This document shows, piece after piece, positions 8,151-15,358 of a DNA stretch of 64,000 bases (within the stretch, counting starts at the first letter, position 1; each line of letters starts with the position of its first letter). A program made the translations under genes and the position numbers. Location of the stretch: assembly GCF_050627025.1 (NCBI RefSeq), contig NZ_CP192472.1. One strand, written 5' to 3'. Origin of the DNA: Variovorax paradoxus_P. GTDB lineage: Bacteria > Pseudomonadota > Gammaproteobacteria > Burkholderiales > Burkholderiaceae_C. The notes under the pieces are model-generated. The model had not been told where the DNA came from and made no database searches. It worked only from the letters and a program-made list of their open reading frames with translations.

Positions 8151-9410
8151 TTACGCGGATGGCTTGCCCTGCGGAATGGCAATGGCGCGGCGGGCCAATT
8201 GAGCCAGGGGAACCGCTCGCGCGAGAGGCCGGGCTTCGACCACCCGAGGCGCCACCGCGGGCTGTTCGTCCTCGTCGTCGAGCTTGAAAGTTGCCACCAC
8301 CTGCGACAGGTTGCCTGCCTGCTCTTGCAACGATTGGGCTGCGGCTGCAGCCTCTTCGACCAGCGCTGCGTTCTGCTGGGTGACCTGGTCCATCTGCGCG
8401 ATGGCCTGGTTGACCTGCTCGATGCCCTGCGCCTGCTCGTGACTGGCCGCGGTGATCTCGCCGATGATGTCCGTCACGCGCCTGACGCCGCTCACGATTT
8501 CTTCCATCGTCTTGCCGGCTTCGCTCACCAGTGCACTGCCCACGTCGACCTTGCCCACGGAGTCGTCGATGAGGCCCTTGATTTCCTTGGCCGCTGCGGC
8601 CGAACGTTGCGCGAGGCTGCGAACCTCGGAGGCCACAACCGCAAAGCCCCGGCCCTGTTCACCCGCACGCGCCGCTTCGACCGCCGCATTGAGAGCGAGG
8701 ATGTTGGTCTGGAACGCAATGCCGTCGATCACGCCGATGATGTCGACGATCTTCTTGGACGACGCATTGATCGACGCCATGGTGTCGACCACCTGTCCCA
8801 CCACGCTTCCGCCCTTGACTGCAACCTCGGAGGCCGAAAGCGCAAGCTGGTTGGCCTGCCGCGCGTTGTCTGCGTTCTGCTTGACGGTGCTGGTGAGCTC
8901 TTCCATCGAAGCGGCCGTTTCTTCGAGCGAACTCGCCTGCTGCTCGGTGCGCGAAGACAGTTCGTGATTGCCCGCGGTAATTTGCCCCGACGCCACCACG
9001 ATCGAATCGGTCGATGCCTTGATGCGCGTCACCACGTCGGTCAGCGTGTCTTCCATCTCGCCCATGCCGCGCAGCAGGCGACCGAAATCGCCGCCGCGCT
9101 CGGTCTCGAACTCCTTGCTGAGGTCGCCCGAGGCCACGGTTTCTGCTATGAAAATGGCCTCGCCAAGCGGTTGCATGATGCTGCGCGAAAGCCAGATGCT
9201 GCCGCCCACCCCCGCCAGCAGCGCGGCCAACCCGAAGCCCATCATCAGGCTGCGGGCCGAGTCGATACGCCGTGCGAGTTCAGGTGCAACGCCGCTGCCC
9301 GCAGCGACGTCGCCAAGACATACGAAGCCGATGACGAGCCCCGTCGCCATCAACAGCAACACGATCCCGAACGCCATGCCCAGCTGGGCACCGATCTTCC
9401 AATTGCGCAT
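8151..9410 (-). CDS. Methyl-accepting chemotaxis protein lacking a periplasmic ligand-binding domain
   Basis: A 419-residue chemoreceptor. TM1 covers residues 10-32, a loop of only about 22 residues follows (33-54), then TM2 at 55-74, a HAMP segment (LSRSIMQPLGEAIFIAETVA) and a full cytoplasmic signalling hairpin. The conserved tip reads GIAFQTNILALNAAVEAARA followed by GEQGRGFAVVASEVRSLAQR. Typical relatives have about 150 periplasmic residues, so the external sensor is missing while the signalling part is complete. The start at 9410 (MRNWKIG) is preferred over the ATG at 9431 because GGAAG lies five bases upstream and it matches relatives. There is no CheR-tether pentapeptide at the C-terminus. 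It may sense cytoplasmic or membrane-energy cues. Confidence 0.88.
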   Translation of the reverse strand: MRNWKIGAQLGMAFGIVLLLMATGLVIGFVCLGDVAAGSGVAPELARRIDSARSLMMGFGLAALLAGVGGSIWLSRSIMQPLGEAIFIAETVASGDLSKEFETERGGDFGRLLRGMGEMEDTLTDVVTRIKASTDSIVVASGQITAGNHELSSRTEQQASSLEETAASMEELTSTVKQNADNARQANQLALSASEVAVKGGSVVGQVVDTMASINASSKKIVDIIGVIDGIAFQTNILALNAAVEAARAGEQGRGFAVVASEVRSLAQRSAAAAKEIKGLIDDSVGKVDVGSALVSEAGKTMEEIVSGVRRVTDIIGEITAASHEQAQGIEQVNQAIAQMDQVTQQNAALVEEAAAAAQSLQEQAGNLSQVVATFKLDDEDEQPAVAPRVVEARPLARAVPLAQLARRAIAIPQGKPSA

Positions 9411-9589
9411 GTGCTCTTCCGTGACAGCCACCGACGCGGAGGCCTCCTATCCAGGCATATCGGCAGATGAGGGCCGGAACTTGAGGGGCGGAAGATAGGG
9501 AGAAACCCGGAGACTCCGCATACGAAGCTCCATGGTTCCATGGGCTGCGTGGTGCTCCTGCGTCGGATGGGTGCGGAAAGGCCCCTCGC

Positions 9590-9595
9590 TATACT
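9590..9595 (+). promoter_or_regulatory. Possible -10 box of the C4-like RNA
   Basis: TATACT at 9590-9595 matches five of six bases of the sigma-70 -10 consensus and would place transcription start near 9602, where the structured leader begins. No good -35 is visible 16-18 nt upstream, so this is a weak call. Confidence 0.35.
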
Positions 9596-9601
9596 GCGTT
9601 C

Positions 9602-9826
9602 GTCACGTCGAAAAAGGGCGTGATCGGGTTTAGCAGCCTGAAGCATCTCTGCGACGAAAGCCGCAGTTTTTCCGCAGGACCTGCGGCTTTGTCGTTCGTG
9701 CCTCCAGTTTTAGGCGGCTCGGATGGGAGGGCGCGAGCCCTGCCGGTTCTCGCAAGAGGTGCCCGGTCTGCTAACCCGTTCGAGTCGCCGCCATCGTTTA
9801 GCAGCGAGTGCGGCGGTTTTTGCAAA
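9602..9826 (+). ncRNA. C4-like antisense RNA leader (phage immunity type)
   Basis: A densely structured non-coding stretch. A 5' hairpin pairs TCACG near 9603 with CGTGA near 9619. A long-range closing helix pairs CGGGTTTAGCAG (9625-9636) with CTGCTAACCCG (9768-9778), with one bulge. Inside it are a strong arm 9652-9666 with 9681-9694, a CCTCC/GGAGG arm (9701-9705 with 9726-9730) and a GCGA-capped mini-hairpin (9728-9741). Ten bases, CAAGAGGTGC (9753-9762), are exactly complementary to GCACCTCTTG (9829-9838), which abuts the GGAGG ribosome-binding site of the next gene. GTTTAGCAG recurs at 9796-9804, giving the CTGCTAAC strand an alternative partner. A GC stem followed by five Ts (9788-9821) resembles a terminator. 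This layout matches the C4 RNA of P1/P22-type phages, which represses a downstream leader in the same transcript. The family assignment is from structure only. Confidence 0.6.
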
Positions 9827-9848
9827 CCGCACCTCTTGGAGGCCATCG

Positions 9849-10190
9849 ATGGCTAGATCCGCCCGCGCGCTCGCGCAATCCCCGTCGCCCCTCGCCTCTT
9901 CTTCTGACGCTGCAGTTGCAACGACCTTGTGCCCGCTGCAAGACAACGCCGAAGCGCTCACGCTGCAGGCATCCGACGACATCGACAGCATTCACGACGT
10001 GCAGCGCGCGTACGCGTGTCTCGAAAGGCTCATCGCGCCGCAGCGCGTGAATGACCCCGAAGAGTTGTACGTAGCCCGCAGCGAGCTAAGCGCGCTCTTG
10101 CGGTTGCTGAACGCCGAACTGCAGCGCGGCATCGATACCGCCGTGACCACGATTGAATCCGCGCGCGCGGCCTTGGCCGAAGGTTCGTGA
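9849..10190 (+). CDS. Small hypothetical protein downstream of the C4-like RNA
   Basis: A 113-residue protein that I do not recognise. Residues 1-35 are Ala/Ser-rich and probably unstructured. The remainder (DIDSIHDVQRAYACLERLI onward) is helical and Leu/Glu-rich, resembling small prophage or accessory proteins. The start at 9849 has GGAGG six bases upstream. That ribosome-binding site is flanked by the ten bases complementary to the upstream RNA, so translation is probably controlled by it. No homology-based function can be offered. Confidence 0.6.
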   Translation: MARSARALAQSPSPLASSSDAAVATTLCPLQDNAEALTLQASDDIDSIHDVQRAYACLERLIAPQRVNDPEELYVARSELSALLRLLNAELQRGIDTAVTTIESARAALAEGS

Positions 10191-10271
10191 AACAGAAGAA
10201 CCCGGGATCACCGGGCCGCGCGTGACTGGCAAATTGCGCTGTATCCTGCATTCTGTCCAATTTTGCTATTT

Positions 10272-10286
10272 TTGCCATAATGGCAA
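10272..10286. promoter_or_regulatory. Palindromic operator of the toxin-antitoxin operon
   Basis: A perfect palindrome TTGCCATAATGGCAA, two 7-nt arms around a central A, ends 14 nt upstream of the antitoxin ATG. Its centre, CATAAT, also resembles a -10 box. Phd/YefM-type antitoxins bind such sites with their N-terminal domain and repress their own operon. An autoregulatory role is therefore a strong inference. Confidence 0.6.
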
Positions 10287-10300
10287 CAAAGGAGCACATC

Positions 10301-10648
10301 ATGGCCGCCGTACTGCCCAGCCTCAACGACCTGCCTCGCCAGAACGCATCCCACGTCAAGAACCGGTGGGGCGACGTGGTTCGCCAGGTTCAGCAGTCGG
10401 GCAGCCTGGCGGTGACCAACCACTCGACCGTGGAGATGGTGCTCCTGACCGCAGCCACCTACAACCAGCTGGTGGAAGACGCACAGGCACTCAAGGCGCG
10501 TGAGCAGTCGGTGCTAGACGAACTCGGCCGCCGCTTCGACGCACGCCTTGGCGCGCTGCAGCAGCCCGATGCCGCAGCGAACGTGAACAGCCTGTTCGCG
10601 GCCAAGGGCAAGCTCGCGCGACCGCCCAAGGCAGGCGACACGTTCTGA
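10301..10648 (+). CDS. Type II antitoxin, Phd/YefM family-like
   Basis: A 115-residue protein whose N-terminal half has the Phd/YefM pattern: a short beta-start, NRWGDVVRQVQQSGSLAVTN, then STVEMVLLTAATYNQLVEDA. This domain dimerises and binds operator DNA. The C-terminal half is charged and probably wraps the toxin. The ATG at 10301 is chosen because AAGGAG lies upstream; an earlier in-frame ATG at 10280 falls inside the operator palindrome. The stop overlaps the toxin start (TGATG). Phd-type antitoxins usually pair with Doc or RelE toxins, not a zeta kinase. Confidence 0.8.
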   Translation: MAAVLPSLNDLPRQNASHVKNRWGDVVRQVQQSGSLAVTNHSTVEMVLLTAATYNQLVEDAQALKAREQSVLDELGRRFDARLGALQQPDAAANVNSLFAAKGKLARPPKAGDTF

Positions 10649-11307
10649 TGGCGGCAGCGGCAGCAGCAGCAGCGCGCCCGTTCATCCTGGTGCTGGCCGG
10701 AGTCAACGGAGCGGGCAAGAGCTCGGTGGGCGGCGCCCTGCTCGCCGAACACGGGCTCGCCTGGTTCAACCCCGACACGTTCGCGCGCGAACTCGTCGCG
10801 CAGCTCGGGCTGACGCCCGAAGAAGCGAACGCCCGCGCATGGAACCTGGGCCGCGAGCGGCTGGAAGCGGCCATCGCGCAAGGCGCCAACTACGCGTTCG
10901 AAACCACGCTGGGCGCAAACACCATTCCTGCACTCCTCGCCCGCGCCGCGTCGAGCCACGACGTGGTCATGATCTATTGCGGTCTTTCTTCGCCCGAGCA
11001 GCACATAGCCCGCGTCCGCGCGAGGGTGGCGCGCGGAGGCCACAGCATTCCCGAAGCCAAGATTCGCGAACGCTGGACCGCATCGCGCGCCAACCTGATT
11101 CAGCTGCTGCCAAAGCTGACACGGCTCCAGGTCTTCGACAACAGCGCGGAAGCGCCGCCCGGAGAAGAGATTGCAGATCCGGTGCTGGTGCTTGAGCTGA
11201 GTTCGGGCGAGCCGATTTTTCCGCAGCCCGATGATCTGGCCGCGCTCGCGGCAACGCCGCAGTGGGCGCGGCCTATCGTTCAGGCTGCGATCGATTTGTT
11301 GGGTTGA
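10648..11307 (+). CDS. Zeta-toxin family P-loop kinase
   Basis: A 219-residue protein with Walker A GVNGAGKS at residues 18-25, the acidic NPDTFARELV segment, FETTLG (substrate-binding region of zeta toxins) and an Arg-rich lid RVRARVARGGHSIPEAKIRE. The zeta/PezT fold phosphorylates UDP-N-acetylglucosamine and blocks cell-wall synthesis, although some members act on other small molecules. It overlaps the antitoxin gene by one base, so the two are coupled. The N-terminus has a run of eight alanines encoded by GCA/GCG repeats, prone to slippage. No epsilon-type antitoxin is present. Confidence 0.82.
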   Translation: MAAAAAAAARPFILVLAGVNGAGKSSVGGALLAEHGLAWFNPDTFARELVAQLGLTPEEANARAWNLGRERLEAAIAQGANYAFETTLGANTIPALLARAASSHDVVMIYCGLSSPEQHIARVRARVARGGHSIPEAKIRERWTASRANLIQLLPKLTRLQVFDNSAEAPPGEEIADPVLVLELSSGEPIFPQPDDLAALAATPQWARPIVQAAIDLLG

Positions 11308-11357
11308 GCACCGGGGCGCCCTGCCTGGCAGCCTGGGCGCGAGCGTTGACTCAATGC

Positions 11358-11394
11358 AAAAAGCCCTAAGTAGTTGATCTACTTAGGGCTTTTT
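11358..11394. terminator. Bidirectional Rho-independent terminator
   Basis: A perfect 16-bp stem AAAAAGCCCTAAGTAG / CTACTTAGGGCTTTTT with a 5-nt TTGAT loop. It gives a T-run on both strands, so it ends the toxin-antitoxin transcript from the left and tRNA-Phe from the right. Confidence 0.92.
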
Positions 11395-11435
11395 GACTTC
11401 GACGATCGTCTGATGGACGAGCGCAAAGTAATGAA

Positions 11436-11511
11436 TGGTGGCCTGGGGCGGAATCGAACCACCGACACGCGGATTTTCAATCCGCTGCTCTACCAACTGA
11501 GCTACCGGGCC
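11436..11511 (-). tRNA. tRNA-Phe (GAA)
   Basis: A 76-nt cloverleaf with encoded CCA. The D-arm is TAGCTCAGTTGGTAGAGCA, the anticodon stem GCGGA/TCCGC presents GAA, and the T-arm is GGTGG-TTCGATT-CCGCC. The acceptor pairs GGCCCGG with CCAGGCC and leaves one C5-A68 mismatch, which is unusual. It lies just downstream of ntrX with its own promoter and ends near the shared terminator. Confidence 0.95.
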
Positions 11512-11528
11512 TTGGTGTGCAGCCTTAA

Positions 11529-11534
11529 ATTATA
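11529..11534 (-). promoter_or_regulatory. -10 box of tRNA-Phe inside the ntrX stop region
   Basis: A consensus TATAAT on the minus strand overlaps the ntrX stop codon (11530-11532) and sits about 18 nt before the mature tRNA 5' end. The -35 region is poor. It allows tRNA-Phe to be made independently of the two-component operon. Confidence 0.6.
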
Positions 11535-12231
11535 CAGCGCTTCTGCGCCCTCTCGAAAGATCGACGCCAAGTTGTTTGAGCTTGCGATAAAGATGGGTGC
11601 GTTCCAGGCCGGTTTTCTCGGCGACGCGGGTCATGGAGCCGTTCTCCATGGCGAGGTGGAACTCGAAGTAAGCCTTCTCGAAACCGTCGCGCGCATCGCG
11701 CAGCGGCCGGTCAAGGTCGAAGCTCTGGGTCGACTGCGGGCCGGCATCGGGCACAGGCACTGAAGCCAGCGAGGCGAGCAGCAGGCTGTCGCCAGTGGTG
11801 GTAATAGCCGCTGCCGGGTTGACGCCGGTGGCGGGCGGCACAACGCCGGCGGCCGCACGACGGGCGCTTTCGCGGGCAAGGCCCTGCTCCACGGCCTTGA
11901 GCAGCTTTTGCAGGGTGATGGGTTTTTCAAGGAACGCGAAGGCGCCGATGCGGGTTGCGTCGACGGCGGTGTCGATGGTGGCGTGGCCGCTCATCATGAT
12001 GACGGGCATGCTCAGGAGGCCGGCGGTAGACCATTCCTTGAGCAGCGTGACGCCGTCGGTGTCGGGCATCCAGATGTCGAGCAGCACGAGGTCGGGCCGT
12101 GCGCGTTGCCGGGCTGCGCGTGCTTCGGCGGCGTTTTCCGCGAGCTCCACGTTGTGGCCTTCGTCATTGAGAATTTCGAAGAGCAGGTCCCTAATGCCCA
12201 GCTCGTCATCGACCACGAGAATGTTTGCCAT
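11530..12231 (-). CDS. NtrX-like response regulator without an AAA+ domain
   Basis: A 233-residue regulator. The receiver domain covers residues 1-120 with acidic pair Asp8/Asp9, phosphoacceptor Asp52 (LLDIWMPDTDG) and the switch/Lys region MMSGHATIDTAV and FLEKPIT. A linker of about 70 residues leads straight to a Fis-type helix-turn-helix (GSMTRVAEKTGLERTHLYRK). Full NtrX carries a central sigma-54 AAA+ domain, which is absent here, so this form probably represses or activates without ATP hydrolysis. The start at 12231 begins the receiver strand. It lies directly after its NtrY-like kinase. Confidence 0.85.
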   Translation of the reverse strand: MANILVVDDELGIRDLLFEILNDEGHNVELAENAAEARAARQRARPDLVLLDIWMPDTDGVTLLKEWSTAGLLSMPVIMMSGHATIDTAVDATRIGAFAFLEKPITLQKLLKAVEQGLARESARRAAAGVVPPATGVNPAAAITTTGDSLLLASLASVPVPDAGPQSTQSFDLDRPLRDARDGFEKAYFEFHLAMENGSMTRVAEKTGLERTHLYRKLKQLGVDLSRGRRSAV

Positions 12232-12323
12232 GAGTGCTGCTTGTTGTATGCGCCGGTATCTGCAATGGTGTGTATGGTCCGCCAGCCGATCCATCGACTG
12301 AGCGCAATGGATTTCTTTCGCGC

Positions 12324-14654
12324 TCAGGCGGCGGAAGACTTCGAATCTTCGGTGTGAGCGACCGCTGTTTGCGACTCGCCTGCCAGCGCGAATGATAGCG
12401 AGACTTGCGCCCCCGCTACAGCCCCATCGACAACGCGGTTGGAAAGCTCGATTCGGGCGCCGTGCTCGTCTGCGATCTTCTTGACGACGGCCAGCCCCAA
12501 ACCAGTACCTTTTGTTTTCGTGGTGACGTAGGGTTCGAAGGCGCGCTTGAGAATGTTCTCGGCAAAGCCGGGGCCGCTGTCTTGCACGGTAAGGCGCACG
12601 CGCTGGCCCGAATCGCCCAGGCGGGTTCGAATGACAACCTCGCCCGCCCTGCCGGTGGTACTGGCGGCGGCCTCGGCGGCGTCTTGCGCGTTTTGCAGCA
12701 GGTTGTGAATGACCTGGCGGATCTGCTGCGCATCGCCGCGAATGGGCGGGCAGCGCTCGTCCAGCTCGGAACGCAGCGCAATGGGCGAGTTCTCGGCGCT
12801 GTAGAGCTGGAGCACGTCGGCCAGCAGCGCATTGAGGTCGACGGGCTTGAGGTCGGCCGCGGGCAGGCGGGCGTAGTCGCGGAATTCATTGACCAGCCGC
12901 TTCATTGCGTCGACCTGGTCGACGATGGTCTTGACCGACTTGACGAGCACAGCCTGCTCGGGCGGCGCTACCTTGCCGGAGAGCTTCATCTCGAGGCGTT
13001 CGGCAGAAAGCTGGATGGGCGTGAGCGGGTTCTTGATTTCGTGCGCCAGGCGGCGTGCGACCTCGCCCCAGGCTTGTGCACGCTGGGCCGAAACAATTTC
13101 GGAGATGTCGTCGAACACCAGCAGCCTCGCGGCGCCGGGCAGTTCGGCCCCGCGGGCAACGATGTTGATGGCGCTGCCCTGCTGCGGCAGGTCGTTGCCG
13201 GTGGCATGCAGCTCGAAGGCATGCTGCCAGTGGTCGAGCCCGTGCTGGAGTCGCTCGACCTGGAATTCGTCGAACTGCTGTTGCACGCTGTTGCCAAAAT
13301 CGGCAAGACCGGGCACCTGTGCGAGCGGCTGGCCTTCGTAGGCGGCCAGCGGCGCGCGCAGCACGCGGGTGGCGCCGGGGTTGGTGGAAAGAATGGTGCC
13401 CTTGGCGTCGAGCACGATCACGCCTGAGGTCAGGTTGTCCAGAATGGTCTGCAGGTTGGCACGGGCGGCGTCGAGCTGACCCATGGTTTTTTCGACGGCG
13501 CCGCGGGCATCGGCCAGCTGCTGGGTCATGACGGCGAAGGAACGGGTCAGGCCGCCAAGCTCGTCCTTGCCTTGCAGCACGGCGGTCGGCCGCAGGTCGC
13601 CGGCGGCCACCTGGCGAACGCCCTCCGCCAGCACGAGCAGGGGCCGCGCCAATTGGTTGCCGAACAGCACGGCAAGCAGCACGGCGCCGAACACGGCCAG
13701 GAACAGGCTGAGCGTGAGGGTGCCGATGTACATGCGGCGCAGGCCCTCGCGGGCCAGGGCGCGCTCCTGGTATTCGCGGTTGGCCTCTTGAACGGCAAGG
13801 GCATTGGCCACGACGGCGGGCGGCAGCGGCTGGGTTACCTGCAGAAAGCGCGGCGCGGTGTCGAAGTCGAAACCGGGGCGCTGCACCATGGCAATGGCGC
13901 GCACGGTGGCGGGGGGAAGGCTGGCGCCCGGCGGCGCGGTTTCGTCGAGGCCTTCGATGTGGGCAATGGCACGGTCCGCGCGCACCTGCCGCAGTTGCTG
14001 GATGGTCGGCCGCTCGGGGTTCAGCTGAAAGCGCGAGGTGCCGGCGCCTGCAATGAGCTGCCCGGTGCCGGTCCAGAGCACGACGTCGCTGGCCTGGAGC
14101 TGGTCGCGAATACGCTCGAGGGCGAGGCCCGCACTCGCATCTGGCACCTGCGCGAGCTGGGCGCTGGCGGCCCGGGTCTTGGCGGCCAGGTCGTCCGAAA
14201 GCGAATCGAGCGTGGCACGGCCCAGGTTGAGGCCGGCATCGAGCGCGCCCTCTACCTTGACGTCGAACCAGCTTTCGATCGACCGCGCGACAAACTGATA
14301 GGACACCACATAAACGAGCGCGCCGGGCACCACGCCCACCAACGCAAAAATGGCGGCCAGCTTGATGAGCAGGCGGCTGCCAAACTTGCCTTGCCGCAGC
14401 CGCCGCAGCAACCGAAAAGCAACCCAGCCGATGACCAGCACCAGCAGCACGGCCACCACCACGTTGATGCCGAAGAGCCGCACGTAATAGCGTTCGTACA
14501 GCGCGCGGTTGTTGGTGGCTTGCGCGAGCAGGAACATCAGCACCAGGCCAATGGCGGTGACCAGCGCGGCGCCCACGCCCACGGCCCAGCGCACCGCGCG
14601 CGAGCGGCGGGCGGCGGGTGTGGCCGCTGCGCCGCTGCGCGGTTTGGTGCTCAC
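12324..14654 (-). CDS. NtrY-like membrane sensor histidine kinase
   Basis: A 776-residue kinase. It has TM segments at about 22-45, 60-82 and 97-120, an extracytoplasmic region to about 305, a further TM at 309-332, a HAMP (335-390), a PAS domain (395-500), and a dimerisation domain with His538 in HEIKNPLTPIQLSAERL. The ATPase domain has N-box NLLQNAQDA (651-659), G1 DSGPGF (692-697) and G2 GTGLGLAVV (716-724). All catalytic elements are intact. The NtrY family responds to nitrogen, redox or envelope state in different species; the signal here is unknown. Its start overlaps the DUF4390 stop by four bases, tying it to that operon. Confidence 0.9.
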   Translation of the reverse strand: MSTKPRSGAAATPAARRSRAVRWAVGVGAALVTAIGLVLMFLLAQATNNRALYERYYVRLFGINVVVAVLLVLVIGWVAFRLLRRLRQGKFGSRLLIKLAAIFALVGVVPGALVYVVSYQFVARSIESWFDVKVEGALDAGLNLGRATLDSLSDDLAAKTRAASAQLAQVPDASAGLALERIRDQLQASDVVLWTGTGQLIAGAGTSRFQLNPERPTIQQLRQVRADRAIAHIEGLDETAPPGASLPPATVRAIAMVQRPGFDFDTAPRFLQVTQPLPPAVVANALAVQEANREYQERALAREGLRRMYIGTLTLSLFLAVFGAVLLAVLFGNQLARPLLVLAEGVRQVAAGDLRPTAVLQGKDELGGLTRSFAVMTQQLADARGAVEKTMGQLDAARANLQTILDNLTSGVIVLDAKGTILSTNPGATRVLRAPLAAYEGQPLAQVPGLADFGNSVQQQFDEFQVERLQHGLDHWQHAFELHATGNDLPQQGSAINIVARGAELPGAARLLVFDDISEIVSAQRAQAWGEVARRLAHEIKNPLTPIQLSAERLEMKLSGKVAPPEQAVLVKSVKTIVDQVDAMKRLVNEFRDYARLPAADLKPVDLNALLADVLQLYSAENSPIALRSELDERCPPIRGDAQQIRQVIHNLLQNAQDAAEAAASTTGRAGEVVIRTRLGDSGQRVRLTVQDSGPGFAENILKRAFEPYVTTKTKGTGLGLAVVKKIADEHGARIELSNRVVDGAVAGAQVSLSFALAGESQTAVAHTEDSKSSAA

Positions 14655-15358
14655 CGCTGCTTCTCCAGCGGCAGCTTGGCGCTGCGCTCGACAACAATGT
14701 TCCAGTCGGCTTGCCCGACCACGCCAATCTGGAACGGGCGTGGCAGCTGCGAGGTATCGAGCCGAAAGCGGAACACGACCTGGTGCTGCGCCTCGTCGCC
14801 AATGTCGGCGGCGTCGCCAAGCCGCAGCCGGCCCACTCGCTTGACGGCATCCATTGCGTCGGCAAGGCTATCGAAGTTCTGGTTCAACGAAACGCCAAAG
14901 CCTGCGGTGCCGGTAATGGGCACCGGCGACACGTTGAGCCGCCAGCGGCGCGTGAGGGGCTGGTAGGCAAGCCGCATGTGGCGCGTGACCTGGGCGACCT
15001 TGCGGTCGGTCCAGTACCAGCGCTCCTGGAAAACCTCGGCTTCGGCCACGAAGTAGATTGCAATGCCCTTGTCGAGCACTTCCTCGACCAGCGACGGCAG
15101 CTCGAACTGCACCGCCGCAGTGAGATAGACGCCATCGTCGGCCTGCTCAAGGCGCATCTGGGTGACCGAGGGGCCGTTGCGCCCTTGCGCAGCCGCGGCC
15201 ATGGGCAGCGAGCCCAGCAACATCATCATGGCCAGCAACAGTGCGGCAAAAAGCGCCGAGCCGCGCCGGCCCCAGTGTCTAGCGGGCGCGTTTTTCAAGC
15301 AGGGCGTAGAAGAAGCCGTCGTGATCACCTGAGGGATTGTCCGGGACGGCGCGGGCAT
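14651..15358 (-). CDS. DUF4390 domain-containing secreted protein
   Basis: The mature part (about residue 60 on) matches the DUF4390 family that sits between rsmB and ntrY in many betaproteobacteria. It is beta-rich, with VYLTAAVQFELPSLVEEVLD and a WYWTDRKVAQVTRH segment. A signal peptide precedes it: basic LKNAPARHWGRRGS, hydrophobic ALFAALLLAMMMLLGSLPMA and cleavage around AAA. The ATG at 15358 would overlap rsmB by 80 nt. A TTG at 15298 would give a more ordinary signal peptide with only a 20-nt overlap, so the start is uncertain. The role is unknown; operon position suggests a link to NtrY sensing in the periplasm. Confidence 0.8.
   Translation of the reverse strand: MPAPSRTIPQVITTASSTPCLKNAPARHWGRRGSALFAALLLAMMMLLGSLPMAAAAQGRNGPSVTQMRLEQADDGVYLTAAVQFELPSLVEEVLDKGIAIYFVAEAEVFQERWYWTDRKVAQVTRHMRLAYQPLTRRWRLNVSPVPITGTAGFGVSLNQNFDSLADAMDAVKRVGRLRLGDAADIGDEAQHQVVFRFRLDTSQLPRPFQIGVVGQADWNIVVERSAKLPLEKQR

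Noticed and set aside
10646..10690. Microsatellite-like GCA/GCG run as a phase-variable switch
   Set aside because: It encodes the Ala run at the start of the zeta-type toxin. Slippage is possible, but a regulatory role cannot be supported.
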